64,000 nucleotides of DNA from Capitella teleta (taxonomy: Eukaryota; Annelida; Polychaeta; Capitellidae): positions 1 to 64,000 of the forward strand of contig KB312025.1 of the NCBI GenBank assembly GCA_000328365.1, in the 5' to 3' direction. This document shows, piece by piece, positions 11,901 through 24,029 of the stretch. How positions within the stretch are numbered: the first letter of the stretch is position 1; every line of letters begins with the position of its first letter. The notes under the pieces were generated by a model. It searched no databases. It was given only the letters and a program-made list of their open reading frames with translations, and was not told the DNA's origin. A program made the translations under genes and the position numbers.

Positions 11901-14900
11901 TTGTATTGCAATGAAAGGAAGATCTCACCTGCCTCGCGTACTCGCGCTATTTATAACAATCTCTCCAATACGGCATCCCTCTGCAATACTGTTTCAGCAG
12001 ATAGCTAAGACATGGGGTTTGCTGCTTCCAACTAAAGCTGCCTGAGGGCCCCAACTTCCCACAGTGGTCCACGCAGCAGCTGACTAAGGTTTTATTGGAT
12101 CCCTCGATCTTCCTCCACATTTGTGATCCCCAAGGGAGCCAGCGGAAGGGGGCATGGAGCATCTCTATCCCCAGCCAATATCCAAAGGGAATTGCTGCCC
12201 GTGTGCGGCTCACCCCAAGCGCACAATTGGCCTGCGATGACTCTGTTCATTCCTTCTTCTCTCTTATGACTTCATCTGATCTGCAATTGAAGAATGACCG
12301 CCCACCGAAGATTGGATGAATTGCACTCTAATTGATTGCTTCTGCTAAATCAATCATAGTTCCTACTTTGTGGAATCTCATGTGGGAAATACGGTGACCA
12401 TGGTGTCAATCTCGATAATGGCGTTCTCGTAACTGAGTTGCGCTCGTCTTGTTATGTGATATGTACAAATAATAGAAACCAAAGTTTCGTTGCCGGGGAA
12501 ACCTTTAAATTGAGCAACAACAAAAATGATGTGAGACCCACAAATCATGTTGAATGTGACAAACAGCCTCGTTTTACGATTTGCTTACAGATTCCTGGAG
12601 AATGCGACTCCGGTGAATCCTTCCAAATCCCCGCTACGACTGTAATCCCAGGCGGCATTTTTGTGGCTTCACCCGTGTCGTCTACCGACGCTCCACGGAA
12701 AACCTCAACTAATTCGTCTTTGTCGGGCTACAAGCGGCCTATAAATAACATTCACGGGGCATTATAGATTGGCAATTTCTGACAAATGATGTCAGATTGG
12801 CATGCATTGCTGTTATCTGAAGCCAGCAAATCTCCTACAATCATCCTGACAGCAGCAATTCTTGTTCTGCTCGTTCATAACCCTCGATTTCAGCGTTCGT
12901 TTCGCTTGTTTTCTGTGCTGAGATTAACATAGAGCAGCACTCACAGCGATCACACAGTGTTTGCTCCAATCTGCGGGGTTCGGATCTTGCAGCAGAATAC
13001 AAATTGGACTAGATTGAGGAGAGGGAATTCGTGCCTCCATTGGAAAGAAAGGAGAGGGCGAGAGGAGATATTTCTTTTTCTGTGTGTTGCTTCACGAAAG
13101 TGACATCAACAGAAGAATTACCTCATGCCCATATCGTCGTTCATTTGGTGTCATTGGACGGCACTAACTACCAACCCGCCAACTGGCGCCCGACCGACGC
13201 TTTGATGTACATACATTATGTAACCCAGTCTTTTCGCAGACGTTCTGAAATGAAATGGAATATCTCGATAGATAGCCAGCAAAAGAAGAGGAAACAGATC
13301 CTTGTATGCGAAATTGGAATAAATGGGGCGATGCGGCCGTAAAACACGTTAGCTGTGACATTTCCTAATGAAGGTAATATGAGACGACGAGGAATCCGTT
13401 CAGGTCATCCCCAACTGTGTCAACGCGTTTATTGAAACAGCACACACACAAACCTCACTTTTCACGACCTTCTTACGAATCAGATTAGCTCATCTCGCTT
13501 CTTTAGAGAAAACAGGAAGAGAGATGCAGATGAACTGCGATGGAGACGTCCTCTGAGGTCACATGACAACCCCACGTGATGAATGAGATCAACAGTCTAC
13601 CGGGAAGTGAATAGAAGGGAAAGGGGCGTCTTGGAATAATTCGAGGAATTCACATAGGGCATTGTGTTCTGGACTGAAATTCGGATGAGCTATATGGCCT
13701 CTGGGCGGTTTGTGCTATTGCAATGCCGGATTATATGTTTATCAAGGTATTATTCGAGTCATGAAACGATTCTTTTATTATATGATTTTAATGTTTTTCG
13801 CGATTCGAATTTTCATTGTGACACTGGTGGAAGACCAATTCAATTATACCATTTTGTCGCAATTCAAAATAACAACAATTAGTCCAGGTTCAAGAAGAGC
13901 TTAGCTCACCATATACTGGCCCAAAAAGTCAAGTCAAAGTGGAATACATTTGCGGTCCTTTATTGACCAATGCACTCCAGTTCTGAGACAGTTGGTCTGA
14001 GCACATGGAGCATCTGGGCCCAACGAGGCGATCGTCTTGCGCCTGTTTGCTGCTTGCTGTCAGGCGCAGCTGTTCCGCTGCATAAATGACGATTGGACAC
14101 CCTCGCTTGTCACCCCATTGTCTCTTCAATCCTTCCACAAAATAACTCAAATTGTGTTATTGGTGGATGCCATTTCATCCCCGCACCGTACACTTTTAAT
14201 CTTACCCACTTGTATTTACCTGTTTAACTTTGTACATCAACGCCTCGTCTATATCGTCCACATACGGTTATTGGCTGCCTTCCTGTTGACTCGATTTTGC
14301 AAAGAAACACTTTCTGCGAACAAACCACCGGTGCGTTCGATCCACCACAAGTCAATGTGCGACTAGCTTTGGGCAAGATGTGGGACATGTCTCATGCCGA
14401 TCACGGGTACGTGACATGTCGAGCGACCAATACTACAAAACAACAACTGCAATGGGGCGGAACAGCATTTGGCAAATCAACTGGCATCTGATCGACATAA
14501 TTGTGATCACCAAGAGTGCTCGCTCTACTGATCAAGCTCCACGGGGAAGAGACTGGATGGGTGAAAATGAGTGTGGTGACACAAATGGTTAAACCACCTG
14601 CAACACGCAGGCAATCCCGCCACATATCTTAATATCTTATGCGGACACATCCCGTGTTACGTTGTGCTGCATACTTCTTAACAGAACAAGTAATTTCGTG
14701 TATCTTGAGTCTCCCAAGTACCACAGAGACAGGGGAATGGGAGATAAAGCATCGAAATGGAAACACAAATCATCATCATAGTGACATCCACAATCCAAGA
14801 GCTTCCGAAATTGTGATCTTGACTGATCGCCTCCCATTTACACCCCACATTCCCACAAATGACTTGGTGAATCTTACGGAAAACCTGCTGCAAATGACCA

Positions 14901-15417
14901 TAACAAATATCACATAAAGGCCGTAACAACAGAATCCACTAGTAATCTTACCTCTATAAGGTCTGTAATTTACGATGAAAATTGACATTCCGGGGTCCAG
15001 GTTCGTTTCCCCGACCGCGGTACAATGCAGTGAGTTCTTCCTCCGATACTTGTCTCGCGAAATCATAATAAGATTTCGGCAGAATACGTTGGCCCACACC
15101 GGTTTCCAGGCACGATAAAGTAAGGGAATTCAGTCCGAGTTTACTTTGCATGGAATGAATGATAACGAGTACACAACGAGGGCATTTGAATATTGTTTTG
15201 ATATTGCTGAAAATGTGTTTTTAAATAAATTTTAACAAATGAAAAGAAATGAATGAAATTATCTGTTTAATTGGCCACCACTCTTGGTGCACACACCCAG
15301 ACTGGAATGCTCACCTCGCTTGTTTTCAGCGGTCAAGAAATAAAAGTCGCGGTTCGGCCGTGTGTCGGGATTAGATGTGACAACAATATTGAACCCCGTT
15401 GCACGGCATTCAGGTTC
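8987..15417. other. Inverted-repeat spacer, right part; no gene recognised
   Basis: I find no recognisable coding region. A diverged copy of arm sequence lies at 13480-13660. A second short arm-like piece at about 15290-15380 resembles 15735-15840 in the same orientation. A GA-rich purine stretch occurs at about 11680-11710. Everything else appears to be unique non-coding DNA. Confidence 0.5.
13480..13660 (+). repeat. Diverged third copy of arm sequence
   Basis: This stretch resembles 16885-17055 of the right arm in the same orientation, including the block reading CACGTGATGAATGAGATCAA and, further on, AATAATTCGAGGAATTC. Identity is roughly 75% by eye with indels. It shows that part of the arm sequence belongs to an older repeated family and is not unique to the palindrome. 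Confidence 0.65.
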
Positions 15418-18400
15418 TCTCCGATGTCATTTCCTTGGTGATGACATCGCCCAAAGAAAGCACCCTTTGTAATAACAGCTCTTGGTTGTAACAGTTGTTA
15501 ATTTTATAAACAATAAGAATTTTTCTTTTGTCTTTCCGAGTAAGAGAACCACAAAAAAATATGCAACGGAGCCTCAGATTGAGTAGAAATGACCTTGAGC
15601 GATGAAATGGAACTCGACAGGATCCAAATGGCACCCTTAATCCAAGGGTGACCTCATTTGTGACCTATGATACGAACACCTCTCAATTGCACTCAAAATG
15701 CTGGCCGAAAACAAGACAGAAATGAGAGCAATCACTCTTGGTGCACATGTCTCAAATGAAATGCTCTCGATATCCTAACTTACTTTCAGCGGGTGAAGAG
15801 AGAGAAGTCGCGGTTCGGTCGCTCAGAGATCGCGGTGTGTTTGCTTTGATCTGCTGCCGGTTCTGAGAGCAGAATGCAAATTGGACGGATTCCAAAAGAA
15901 GCGAAGAGGCATCGGTGTCGCCCTCGAGGAAAGGGGATGGATAGGAGACCCATGGACCATTCCTACCGTCTAACACGAGGACGACATGATATAAGGACGA
16001 GATGGAAAGCTAAGGCGTCCATTTCGTCAAATGAAGATTCATGGAGATCTAAAGGGTTTTCGACAGGAGCGTCTTTGATGGCTCCAGACACAACCCTAAA
16101 AATCATTGCACTTCCTCTTACCCTAACCATAAATAGTACAGACTACTGACTATACCCCAGTCAGTGTAGATCTGCCTCACAACACTCGTGGAATGGACAT
16201 CAGCAATAGACAGTCGAGGCGGTGAAAGAGCGACCTTGCGATGCAATACGAATGAACGAGGTGGAAACACCGTAAAGTACGTTAGCAGTGACGTCGTATT
16301 AGCCGGACGAGGTCATCCTCCCTACATGCGATAGGGGCACTGAATAGCTCAGTGGGTTTAACCGGCTGATTGCAATCTTATGCCGACCGTGGTGGTCGAG
16401 GTCCCGGGTTCGAGACTCGACCAGGCCACGGGCGTTATGATTGTGAATTATAATTATAATTTGTTTTAACTGTAATTCTTCGGTGACTCTGCAGTGGGGT
16501 CCAACAGCGTAACAAGGTCGGGCGCTGTGTACTACTGTCTATGGTGGTATGCAGGATAAAGAACCCTTGGGATTTATCAATAAGAGTAGGGGGAAACCCC
16601 GGTCCCGGGCCTTCTGATCTGGCGCCCGTATCATCTGAGTGGTTTGAGTGGAGCTGTAAAAGCCCATCATGTCATGTCCCAGCATGCGACAACTGTAAAC
16701 TGCGATTCAGTCTGGAAGAGAGGTCCGTCCCTGTTTCATATTCACTCTGAAGAGGTTTACACCTAAGAACCGCTCAATCAACTCAAAACTATTCCGACAG
16801 GCAACAGGTCCGTGAATGCAGAAAATATATATCTGCAGACTGCATGGAGAGAAAATATATCCTCTTCTCTGTTTTACTCACGGATGATGTGAGTTAATTT
16901 CTGTGCGGCGTGGGAGATTTCTTTGAGAAGGAGACCGGAGATGCGAATTAAACGAGATGGGGGCCATCCCCTGGGGTCACATGACTTCTCCACGTGATGA
17001 ATGAGATCAACAGTCTTGGGGAAAGAAGTGGAATTCCTCGAATTATTCAACGATCCCCTAAAGGAAGAAGCATGTCTTGGGATTTTATGATATACAAGAT
17101 TACAGATGAAATATTGAGAAAATTAAGTGACATAAACGAAAATACCTTAAATATGAATGCATTAGTTGGAATGCATCGAAAGAACGTAGCAATATAGGGC
17201 CTCGTGTCAATGACAATGGATGACCTGGAACTGCATGGTGGCTGAATTTCTGTGTGTGCAGTCTGGAATTGTAGCGTGGGGCCTCAAGGCATACACCTTG
17301 AATGGTTGACGTCCATATCGGCTGAAAGCGATTCCGTGTTCGCCAGCAGACTGCCGAAGACACGTTCTTGGCAATTGTTCAGTCCCTGCATGATAACCCG
17401 AAAATGCTCTCAGCAAAATAAACATTGAGCAACGAGGTCCCTGTGAGCATCTTGCGTCTGCTCCTTGTTCTCTGTCACACACAGCTGTGTGGCTGCATAA
17501 ATGATGGTTGCTCACCTTTGCTTCCTCTCTCGTCGTTTCCTCAATTCATCTTGCCAATGAAGAAATTGACACTTAACGTGGATGCCTCTTGACGCCGATG
17601 TGAGACGACATGGAATGTGCATTGTTTCATCTTGAGTAGGAAAGAATGTCGACGCTTCTTGAGGAAGTAGTTTTGTGTTATTGGATGCCCGAGACTGAAA
17701 CGACCTTAATGGAATGCGATAAAGTTCCTGCTCATTTCGCCCTCTGATGACATCGACGCTATTTATAGATTGAATGTTTCTTCTCCAAATAGCCTTGACA
17801 TCAACAGTGCTGCAAGGGCACACGGTGATTAGGAGAGTGCGCCAATGTGTACTACATATGCGACTGTATATATTTGTGTCACCATACTCTACTGTAATAT
17901 CCATTTCATCCACAGAATCTGAATGTAGAAGATTTGCTATAAATTTCGCTGATCCGGAAGAGATCCACGAATTCCGCGTGAATAAGATCAAAGGAAGACG
18001 AAAACGACACCCGAGGATTGTTTTCTACATACAGACGACGAAGCGGAAGAAGGTCGAGTGCACTGCGTCGGAAAATCAAATAACAGAGAGGGAATATGCG
18101 GCGATATGCAAGCGATTCCTGCAGCCGCCTGTCACCCGTTGGCATATGCATGCATTGACTCGCTCCTGAAGCATTGGACAATCTCTGGAGATGACACGCA
18201 GAGTCCATCTGCGGTTGATGGTCAGTAGGGTGACAACAGCGGTCAATTGCCGAACAAACATGCTCGCCGCGAGGAGAGGCGCAGAAGAGGGAGAGGGGAG
18301 CTGGGGAACGAGGTGATGGGGGAACGAGCCCACTTTCTGCAGCACCGTTTAAAAGCCGCGGCGCCTGTTGACCGAATGCTCAGAGCACATTGCGCTCCTG

Positions 18401-18918
18401 CTCACGAACGATGCGTCCGTCGCTGTGAGACACATTCGGATGCAATTGTGCTACGACGCAATCGCTGAATGCGCAAATTCGAAATGGTTGGATTAAATAA
18501 GTTATGTTTGGCTAAAGTGACATTTTGGATTTCAATTCTGGTGAGTTCTACGAAGGATGCATGATTTCTGAGTATTTATCTGTTGATTTGTGTCTGTAGT
18601 GTTCCGTTCTTCTAAACTGCATGCCTAACGGACACACCATTAGGTGGAAGCATCCCTTGCTTCTTTACAATCAAAGAAAAACTTAGCATGCCATCATGGT
18701 CCATTGAATCAGATCCGAGGCTACCGAGAAGCTCACATGAACAGGCAGTCAGAGAAGATATATAATATTATCAGAGCCAGAAACTCACAATTATAACATA
18801 CAAATTACTGAGAACCATGTCTTAAACAAGACTTTAGTTTTACATTAAGCTGGTTACGTTACGTTATTGTTTCACCAAATGCCCGGATGAATATGATCCT
18901 GTAAGTGCACTCAAGATG
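15418..18918. repeat. Right arm of giant inverted repeat
   Basis: Reverse complement of 1-3508. The match covers the whole arm except two private insertions: the SINE at 16332-16682 here, and the MITE in the left arm. After removing these, both arms are about 3.15 kb. Similarity is highest at the outer end (16 kb towards 18.9 kb) and falls towards the spacer. The true outer boundary may lie beyond 18918, because the left partner is cut by the window edge. Confidence 0.93.
16332..16682 (+). mobile_element. tRNA-derived SINE inserted in right arm
   Basis: A 351-bp insert is flanked by direct CATGCGA copies (16325-16331 and 16683-16689); the left arm has one copy and no insert. The head looks like a tRNA: a box A-like TAGCTCAGTGG near 16347 and a box B-like GGGTTCGAGACT near 16407, suggesting RNA polymerase III transcription. 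The body continues with GTGTACTACTGTCTATGG and a stretch ending near GTCATGTCCCAG. Two further members lie at 21893-22058 (3' part) and 41087-41303 (head and body), both on the minus strand. The parent tRNA is not clear to me. Confidence 0.85.
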
Positions 18919-20179
18919 CCAGCCTCTTATTAAAGTGTCTACGGCATTTTGGAGCGCGGTTTTCATTGACTTATAGCAGGGAAATGGATTTATGATGGAG
19001 CGTCTCGCAGATTTGCAGCAATCCATTTAGGATGAGGTCGTTTCGTGATTGCTGTTTTGTTCTCCATCTTTTACGACTTGTCTCTCTTCTCGATGACCTC
19101 AAATCGACCACTGATCGGCACACATTGTGTCACGCGATCACTTATTGACGGTCCAGCCTCCAGCATTGACGACGCTTCTTCATTCAATATTGACGCAAAT
19201 CGACGTCGCTTGTCGAACGATAATCGCTCGTCATCCAATATGCAGGCAACTGCACTTAATGGAATCAACGGTCGTGCTGTTGGTCGCATAAAATAACGCA
19301 ATCGTCAGATCGTGAATTGCAGGACAATCATTATTACATGGATGGCTGCAATTTGAGTGGTTATAGTACCATGCTAAGCTCATGCAATGACGAGAATAAC
19401 GAAAAACAATCGTTCGGTTTTTCTTTGAATATCAATTTCATCGTCGGCTTTTGTCGCATACTATGGCGCGGAAAGACATTTTGTGAAAGTATTTCAATGC
19501 CAAAATTGCATTGTTTTGAAAACAGCATTTAGCTGTCCCGAAAACCGTGCATTATGAATGCAACTCATCAGAGAAAACCGCGATTCCAGAACTCTTCCAG
19601 ATCTGCAATTCTGAAATTGCCGCTCTTTTTTTTTTCAATGAGCAGTGGAAATATGTTTGCTGTGCAGCTTCGACGCGGTTCGCAGACGGATCACAAAGCG
19701 GTATAAATTTCCCATTTACTCCACGCAATTGATCCCGTTAAGGGGCGCATCTGGTCGGCGTCGAAATTGGCGCCACTCCCATTGCATGCAGATGAGGTGG
19801 ACGAGCGACAGAGAAGGGGAGGGGGATATCCCAGGATACCCAACAACCGTTGCTGAGCAAAGAACACTGAGCGATCTCATCTATTCGGATTTACTTCGCT
19901 CTTTGCGTGCATCGAAGCTTGGTCTTCTCCAAATGAAAGTCTCGTGTGGAGGCGCTTTTCTTCAGCGCCCAGAATTGGCGAGCATTCCCGGGAGATCAAA
20001 ACGCCGCTCTGGGTCGAGACGTGCGCGGCATATCAGAACAGTGGTGTCTGCGTTCAATGAATGAATATCTCTTGTCCTGGGCCTCCAATCGAGGTCACCG
20101 AATGAGCCCATTGCATCTATGCGTGCGTTGAAATAATGTCTTTATGATTGCAGGTTTGGTGCTGTTGACATAGCGAGTG
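18919..20179. other. Intergenic, 5' flank of GT31 gene
   Basis: Nothing recognisable. Open frames here have no family resemblance. A non-coding upstream exon of the next gene could lie close to 20150, where an acceptor-like TGATTGCAG is seen. Confidence 0.4.
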
Positions 20180-21472
20180 ATGAGTCCTGATCGAGACAGT
20201 CTCTTCTTCTTCGCCTTCCTCCTCGCGTTCTTCGTTGGAGGTAAGCCTCGCACTCACGCATACTTCCTGTGCTAATGTTGATTCGCACAAGGTGGCGACA
20301 CTCGGCGGTACCGGAAGGTTCCGTATGGGTCGGTCACTTCGCCCATGACCCCGGTCAGCAACGGCGTGGACAACGAAGTACAGCTGCTTCCTCGCCAGCC
20401 GCACTCGGTGATTCCGGAGCAGTACTTTGGCCGGAGTCTGCTCAGCCACAGTGCAAGCAGTGCGTCCGGCGCCAGAAGCAGCTCCCTCGCCGCAGACTTC
20501 AAAGTCAACAACCCGACGCTGTGCGGGGGCAGGCAGGAGGTGCTGCTCCTCATGCTCGTCATGTCTGAGCCGAAGCACGTCGAGCGCCGCATGGCCATCA
20601 GGGACACGTGGGGCTCCTCCAGCAGCATGCACGTGCGTACTTCGACCACGCACGAGACGCACAGCATGCCGCTCGCCTTCTTGCTCGGAGACTCCACGGA
20701 ACACACGGCACAGATGGACGTCGCTGCAGAGCACAACATCTACGCGGATATCGTGCAAGGCACCTTCCTCGATTCTTCAACCAACCTGACGCTCAAGACC
20801 GTCGCGGCGTTCCAGTGGGCCAAAACGTTCTGTTCTAAGGCGGCCTTTGTCATGGTCGCCACTGACGAAGTACTCGTCGACACCTACAAACTGGCGCCCT
20901 TCCTGCAAGTGCAGAGGTCTCACGAGAGCTTTGTGTTGTGTCATCTTGTGCCGTGCTGCAAGCCAGTCAACCTGCCTTCCTCGCCATCTGACAGTATGTA
21001 TGCCGGCAAAGCGTACCCAGCGCACTGCTCCGGCCATGCGTTCGTGCTGCCCTCTTCGCTGATCAGTCGCATGCACTCGGCGTCTCTGCACACGCCTCTC
21101 TTCACTCCGCATCAGGTGTTTGTTGGGGTGTTGGCAGAGAAACTCGGTGTTCCTCTCCACGACACTACGGCGTCGTTCGAGGAGGACGCTTCGCTGCCGG
21201 AGCGTCTCGTGCAACAGTCTTCTTACGTGGACAGTCCGCTGATGGTGGCGATCGTGCAGCACTCCAGCGTCCTGCGCAGGCTCTGGTGGAGCATCCTCGA
21301 CCAGCACTCTCAGCACGCAAGGCGGGCGACTGCCGCCACCGTGCATATGACGTCACCAGAACTGCACTCAGTGACCTCGTGGAGCGTTGAGACGTGGCTG
21401 GTCGTCGTGTTCGTGATTTGTTTTCTCCTGAGCCGCAGAAGAAAACTGCTTTTGATGCCTCGCTGCCGATGA
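20180..21472 (+). CDS. Divergent GT31 family glycosyltransferase-like protein
   Basis: Two exons, 20180-20240 and 20292-21472, with a very short 51-bp intron; phases match and give 413 residues. The first exon encodes a hydrophobic N-terminal segment (LFFFAFLLAFFVGG), a signal anchor or signal peptide. The body shows beta-1,3-galactosyltransferase hallmarks: RRMAIRDTWG near residue 120, an FLLGDS-type segment, IVQGTFLDSSTNLTLKT, and YPAHCSGHAFVLPSSL. GT31 enzymes extend glycans in the Golgi using UDP-sugars. Two things are odd. The metal-binding DDD motif is replaced by ATDEVLVD near residue 212, and the usual acidic EDV(Y/F)VG segment reads PHQVFVG. The protein also ends in a hydrophobic stretch (TWLVVVFVICFLL) followed by basic residues, like a C-terminal membrane anchor. 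The coding DNA is more GC-rich than its flanks. The fold is confident; enzyme activity is doubtful. Confidence 0.8.
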
Positions 21473-21892
21473 CGTCATTGACTGAGGTCACTTCAACCAG
21501 CTCTGCATTTCTTCCAATATGGTTTGGGGAATCTCTGTGAAGATTTCATGTCACGTGTTCACTCCATGCATTAGAATTCATCGCTTCTTTCTTTCATCAG
21601 CGCTAGATTATGTGCCAATTTGATAATGTTTGAGTCACAATCTTGAATACATGTGATAATGATTACTGTCATTTTGGGCTATTTCATGACTTGCAATCGA
21701 TTAAAAACAGCTCAAAGAATGTTCAGAAGTTTATGCATTATGTTTTTTTTTTTTTCAATACTTATATTTGTTAAATCATCAAAGCAGTCTCTATTGAATG
21801 TTATTGCAACTCACATGTGCAGCAAACTTGTTGAATTTATTGACAACAATTGCTCATGCATTGGTACAAATATCCGATGATAGAGTGAGGTT

Positions 21893-22058
21893 TCCTTGAC
21901 GAATTCCAGGCATGAGGCGCATGCTGGGGTTTTACGGCTCCACCCAACCACATCGGTAATACGGGGCCAGAACACAAGCGTTTTCCCTACTCTTATCGAT
22001 AAATCCCAATGGTTCTTTATCCTGCATACTACCATATATAGACAGTAATACACAGCGC
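21893..22058 (-). mobile_element. 5'-truncated SINE copy
   Basis: The reverse complement matches the body and tail of the SINE at 16332-16682, from GCGCTGTGTA onward, including GTATGCAGGATAAAGAACC. The tRNA-like head is missing. Directly beside it begins the TAGTCC-type fragment at 22062. Confidence 0.75.
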
Positions 22059-22061
22059 TCG

Positions 22062-22172
22062 GTATAACAGTCTGTATAGTCCCCTGGATAGGTAGTCCGG
22101 TGGACTCCTGGTTAGTATAGTTCTAGGACTTCATGTTCTTGGAATAGTAGTCCGACAGACTACTATTCCAAC
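22062..22172. mobile_element. Fragment of the TAGTCC-rich MITE
   Basis: About 110 bp match the reverse complement of the right part of the MITE at 2711-3059, with shared TAACAGTCT, GGTAGTCCGGTGGACT and AATAGTAGTCCGACAGACTA. The other end is lost. This confirms that the left-arm insert belongs to a dispersed family. Confidence 0.75.
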
Positions 22173-22913
22173 GCATGGATAAATAATAATATTCGTATGA
22201 TACAACGTTGAAGGAGTCCATGACAAATTCCCAACCACGAAATGGTAAACACAAAACAAGTAAACTCTTGGAGCGTGTATCAAATTTAATGTCCAGGAAA
22301 TGAAGTCCCATTCTGTCCAAATTAAGAAAAATATCTATGGAGATGTGATTCAAATTTAATATCTCCACTTTTAAAGCACATTGTGTTACACACTACGCCC
22401 TATGAGACGTTGGCAGACGGTCTTGTGCTAGTCGAGTCAATGATCGATAGCCCATTTATAGGTAACACCATTACTATATGTGTTATACAGTATACATTAA
22501 TTAATGATTATACATTATCTTGAGCCGGGTAAAAAATGTTATTCAACTAGCTAAGTTGATGGTTAACCCCCCCCCCAAAAAATAAATTTATATTATACCC
22601 ATAAAATTATAATTAGTTATTGTAAGGGATCCGGTGACCAAAATGTTACTAGTTTCTTGTTTTTACGCACAATTAATATAGCCGTCGATTTGGTCCTAAT
22701 TTCCGAAAACTTCAGAATTTTCTACAAATTTTATTATTCTAATGCTATCATATAATTATACGCGGTTGAAACGTTTTATTTACATTCATAAGACGCCTAG
22801 CTTGTTGGAACATCGATGCAAAAACAGACAGTTTTATTTCATTTGCGTTCGATTCTGAGATGATATCAGAGTTCGCTTGATTCGCCGTCAAGTGATCGAG
22901 GGGCGCTATGGGT

Positions 22914-23405
22914 TCAGTGCTTGTAGAGGGCAAACAGCGTGGCTTCGGCGAAGAGGCTCTGGTTGCAGAATGACGTCATGACGCGATGGTCGCATGAAGC
23001 GTCGCACAGACAGCGACTGACGGATATATAGCCCTGTTCGTTCTTCTGACCAATGCTGACCATTGTCACGAATCGGAAGCGATCGCAGGTCATCTCTTTC
23101 GCATTCTCTTTTATTTCGTCGGAGAGATTCTTCGCCAACAACGAGCACTGGCTGGCGTCGTACTCCAGGTTGCACAATCGTTGTTGCAGCGTCTCCTGCA
23201 GCATCAGGGTGGCTGCCTTCGGGTCAAAGGGTGAGTATGGCGCCAGTTGGTAGGTGTTCTTTACAGGCTGCTTGGTAGTCGGTTCTTCCTCGCCGACTGG
23301 CTCCTCCGCTCCGACGCTGGATACCGTGTAGCCCTTCTCCTCATCCAGCGTCGGCATCACCCACTCAGCGTCAAAGATGCTCTTTCGGCGACTGCCTCGA
23401 TTCAT
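22914..23405 (-). CDS. Tctex1-type dynein light chain (TCTEX1D/DYNLT5-like)
   Basis: A single-exon frame of 163 residues. The Met at 23405 begins MNRGSRRKS; the frame stays open 13 codons further up to another Met, so the start is not certain. The first 60 residues are charged and likely disordered. The Tctex1 fold runs from about residue 65 (NTYQLAPYSPFD) through the helix with LQQRLCNLEYDAS to the beta strands around VSIGQKNEQGYISVSRCLCD, ending LFAEATLFALYKH. Length and layout fit the TCTEX1D group, which works with axonemal or ciliary dyneins, rather than the short cytoplasmic DYNLT1. An X-box-like element lies about 87 bp upstream. Confidence 0.85.
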   Translation of the reverse strand: MNRGSRRKSIFDAEWVMPTLDEEKGYTVSSVGAEEPVGEEEPTTKQPVKNTYQLAPYSPFDPKAATLMLQETLQQRLCNLEYDASQCSLLAKNLSDEIKENAKEMTCDRFRFVTMVSIGQKNEQGYISVSRCLCDASCDHRVMTSFCNQSLFAEATLFALYKH

Positions 23406-23491
23406 GCTTGCAAAAGATTCCAACCAAAAATTAAAATATCTCACAATGATAGCAAGGATATGAAAACTGCTGAGTCATTTTGCACGTGGAT

Positions 23492-23505
23492 GTTGCTATG
23501 GGTAC
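23492..23505 (-). promoter_or_regulatory. Candidate RFX X-box upstream of Tctex1 gene
   Basis: On the minus strand GTACCCATAGCAAC carries one perfect X-box half (AGCAAC) and one with a single mismatch, separated by 2 bp. It lies about 87 bp upstream of the Tctex1 start. Position and gene type both fit RFX control of a ciliary gene. Confidence 0.45.
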
Positions 23506-23874
23506 CATTGGCCGCGGAAGGCGGGAAAATTTTACACATGACCAAAATGCCCGAGATATTACGCCCAATTCATGAAATATAATTAATCCTTCCAGCGCAA
23601 AATAATAATTACCTGGTATCATTTACATGGTATGAAAGAGACACGAGCAGCGGATATTCAGTGGTTATAATTCTACCGCCAAATCAGTTAGGTTCACATT
23701 TTGTCGCCAGTGGCTAAGGGTTCGATGTCATCAAGGTGAAGCAATGGCGACCCATTAAATGAAGAGCAATATGTTCGGAATAGTTGGGTACGCGTCGTGA
23801 AGTATATATTGGGAAGAAAAGAAAGAAAAAAGAAAAAAAAAGAGTAATTTTATTTGTGGCTATATAATAATAAA

Positions 23875-24029
<155 letters not shown>

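Noticed and set aside
16337-16440. Stand-alone tRNA gene
   Set aside because: It has tRNA-like boxes, but it lies at the head of a repeated 351-bp unit with target duplications, so it is a SINE.
1-18918. Polinton-type or other virus-like giant element
   Set aside because: Long inverted ends suggested it, but no polymerase, integrase, capsid or packaging gene was recognised in the spacer or arms.
19645-20064. 139-codon frame upstream of the GT31 gene
   Set aside because: Arg/Ser-rich chance frame with no family resemblance; more likely 5' flank or untranslated sequence.
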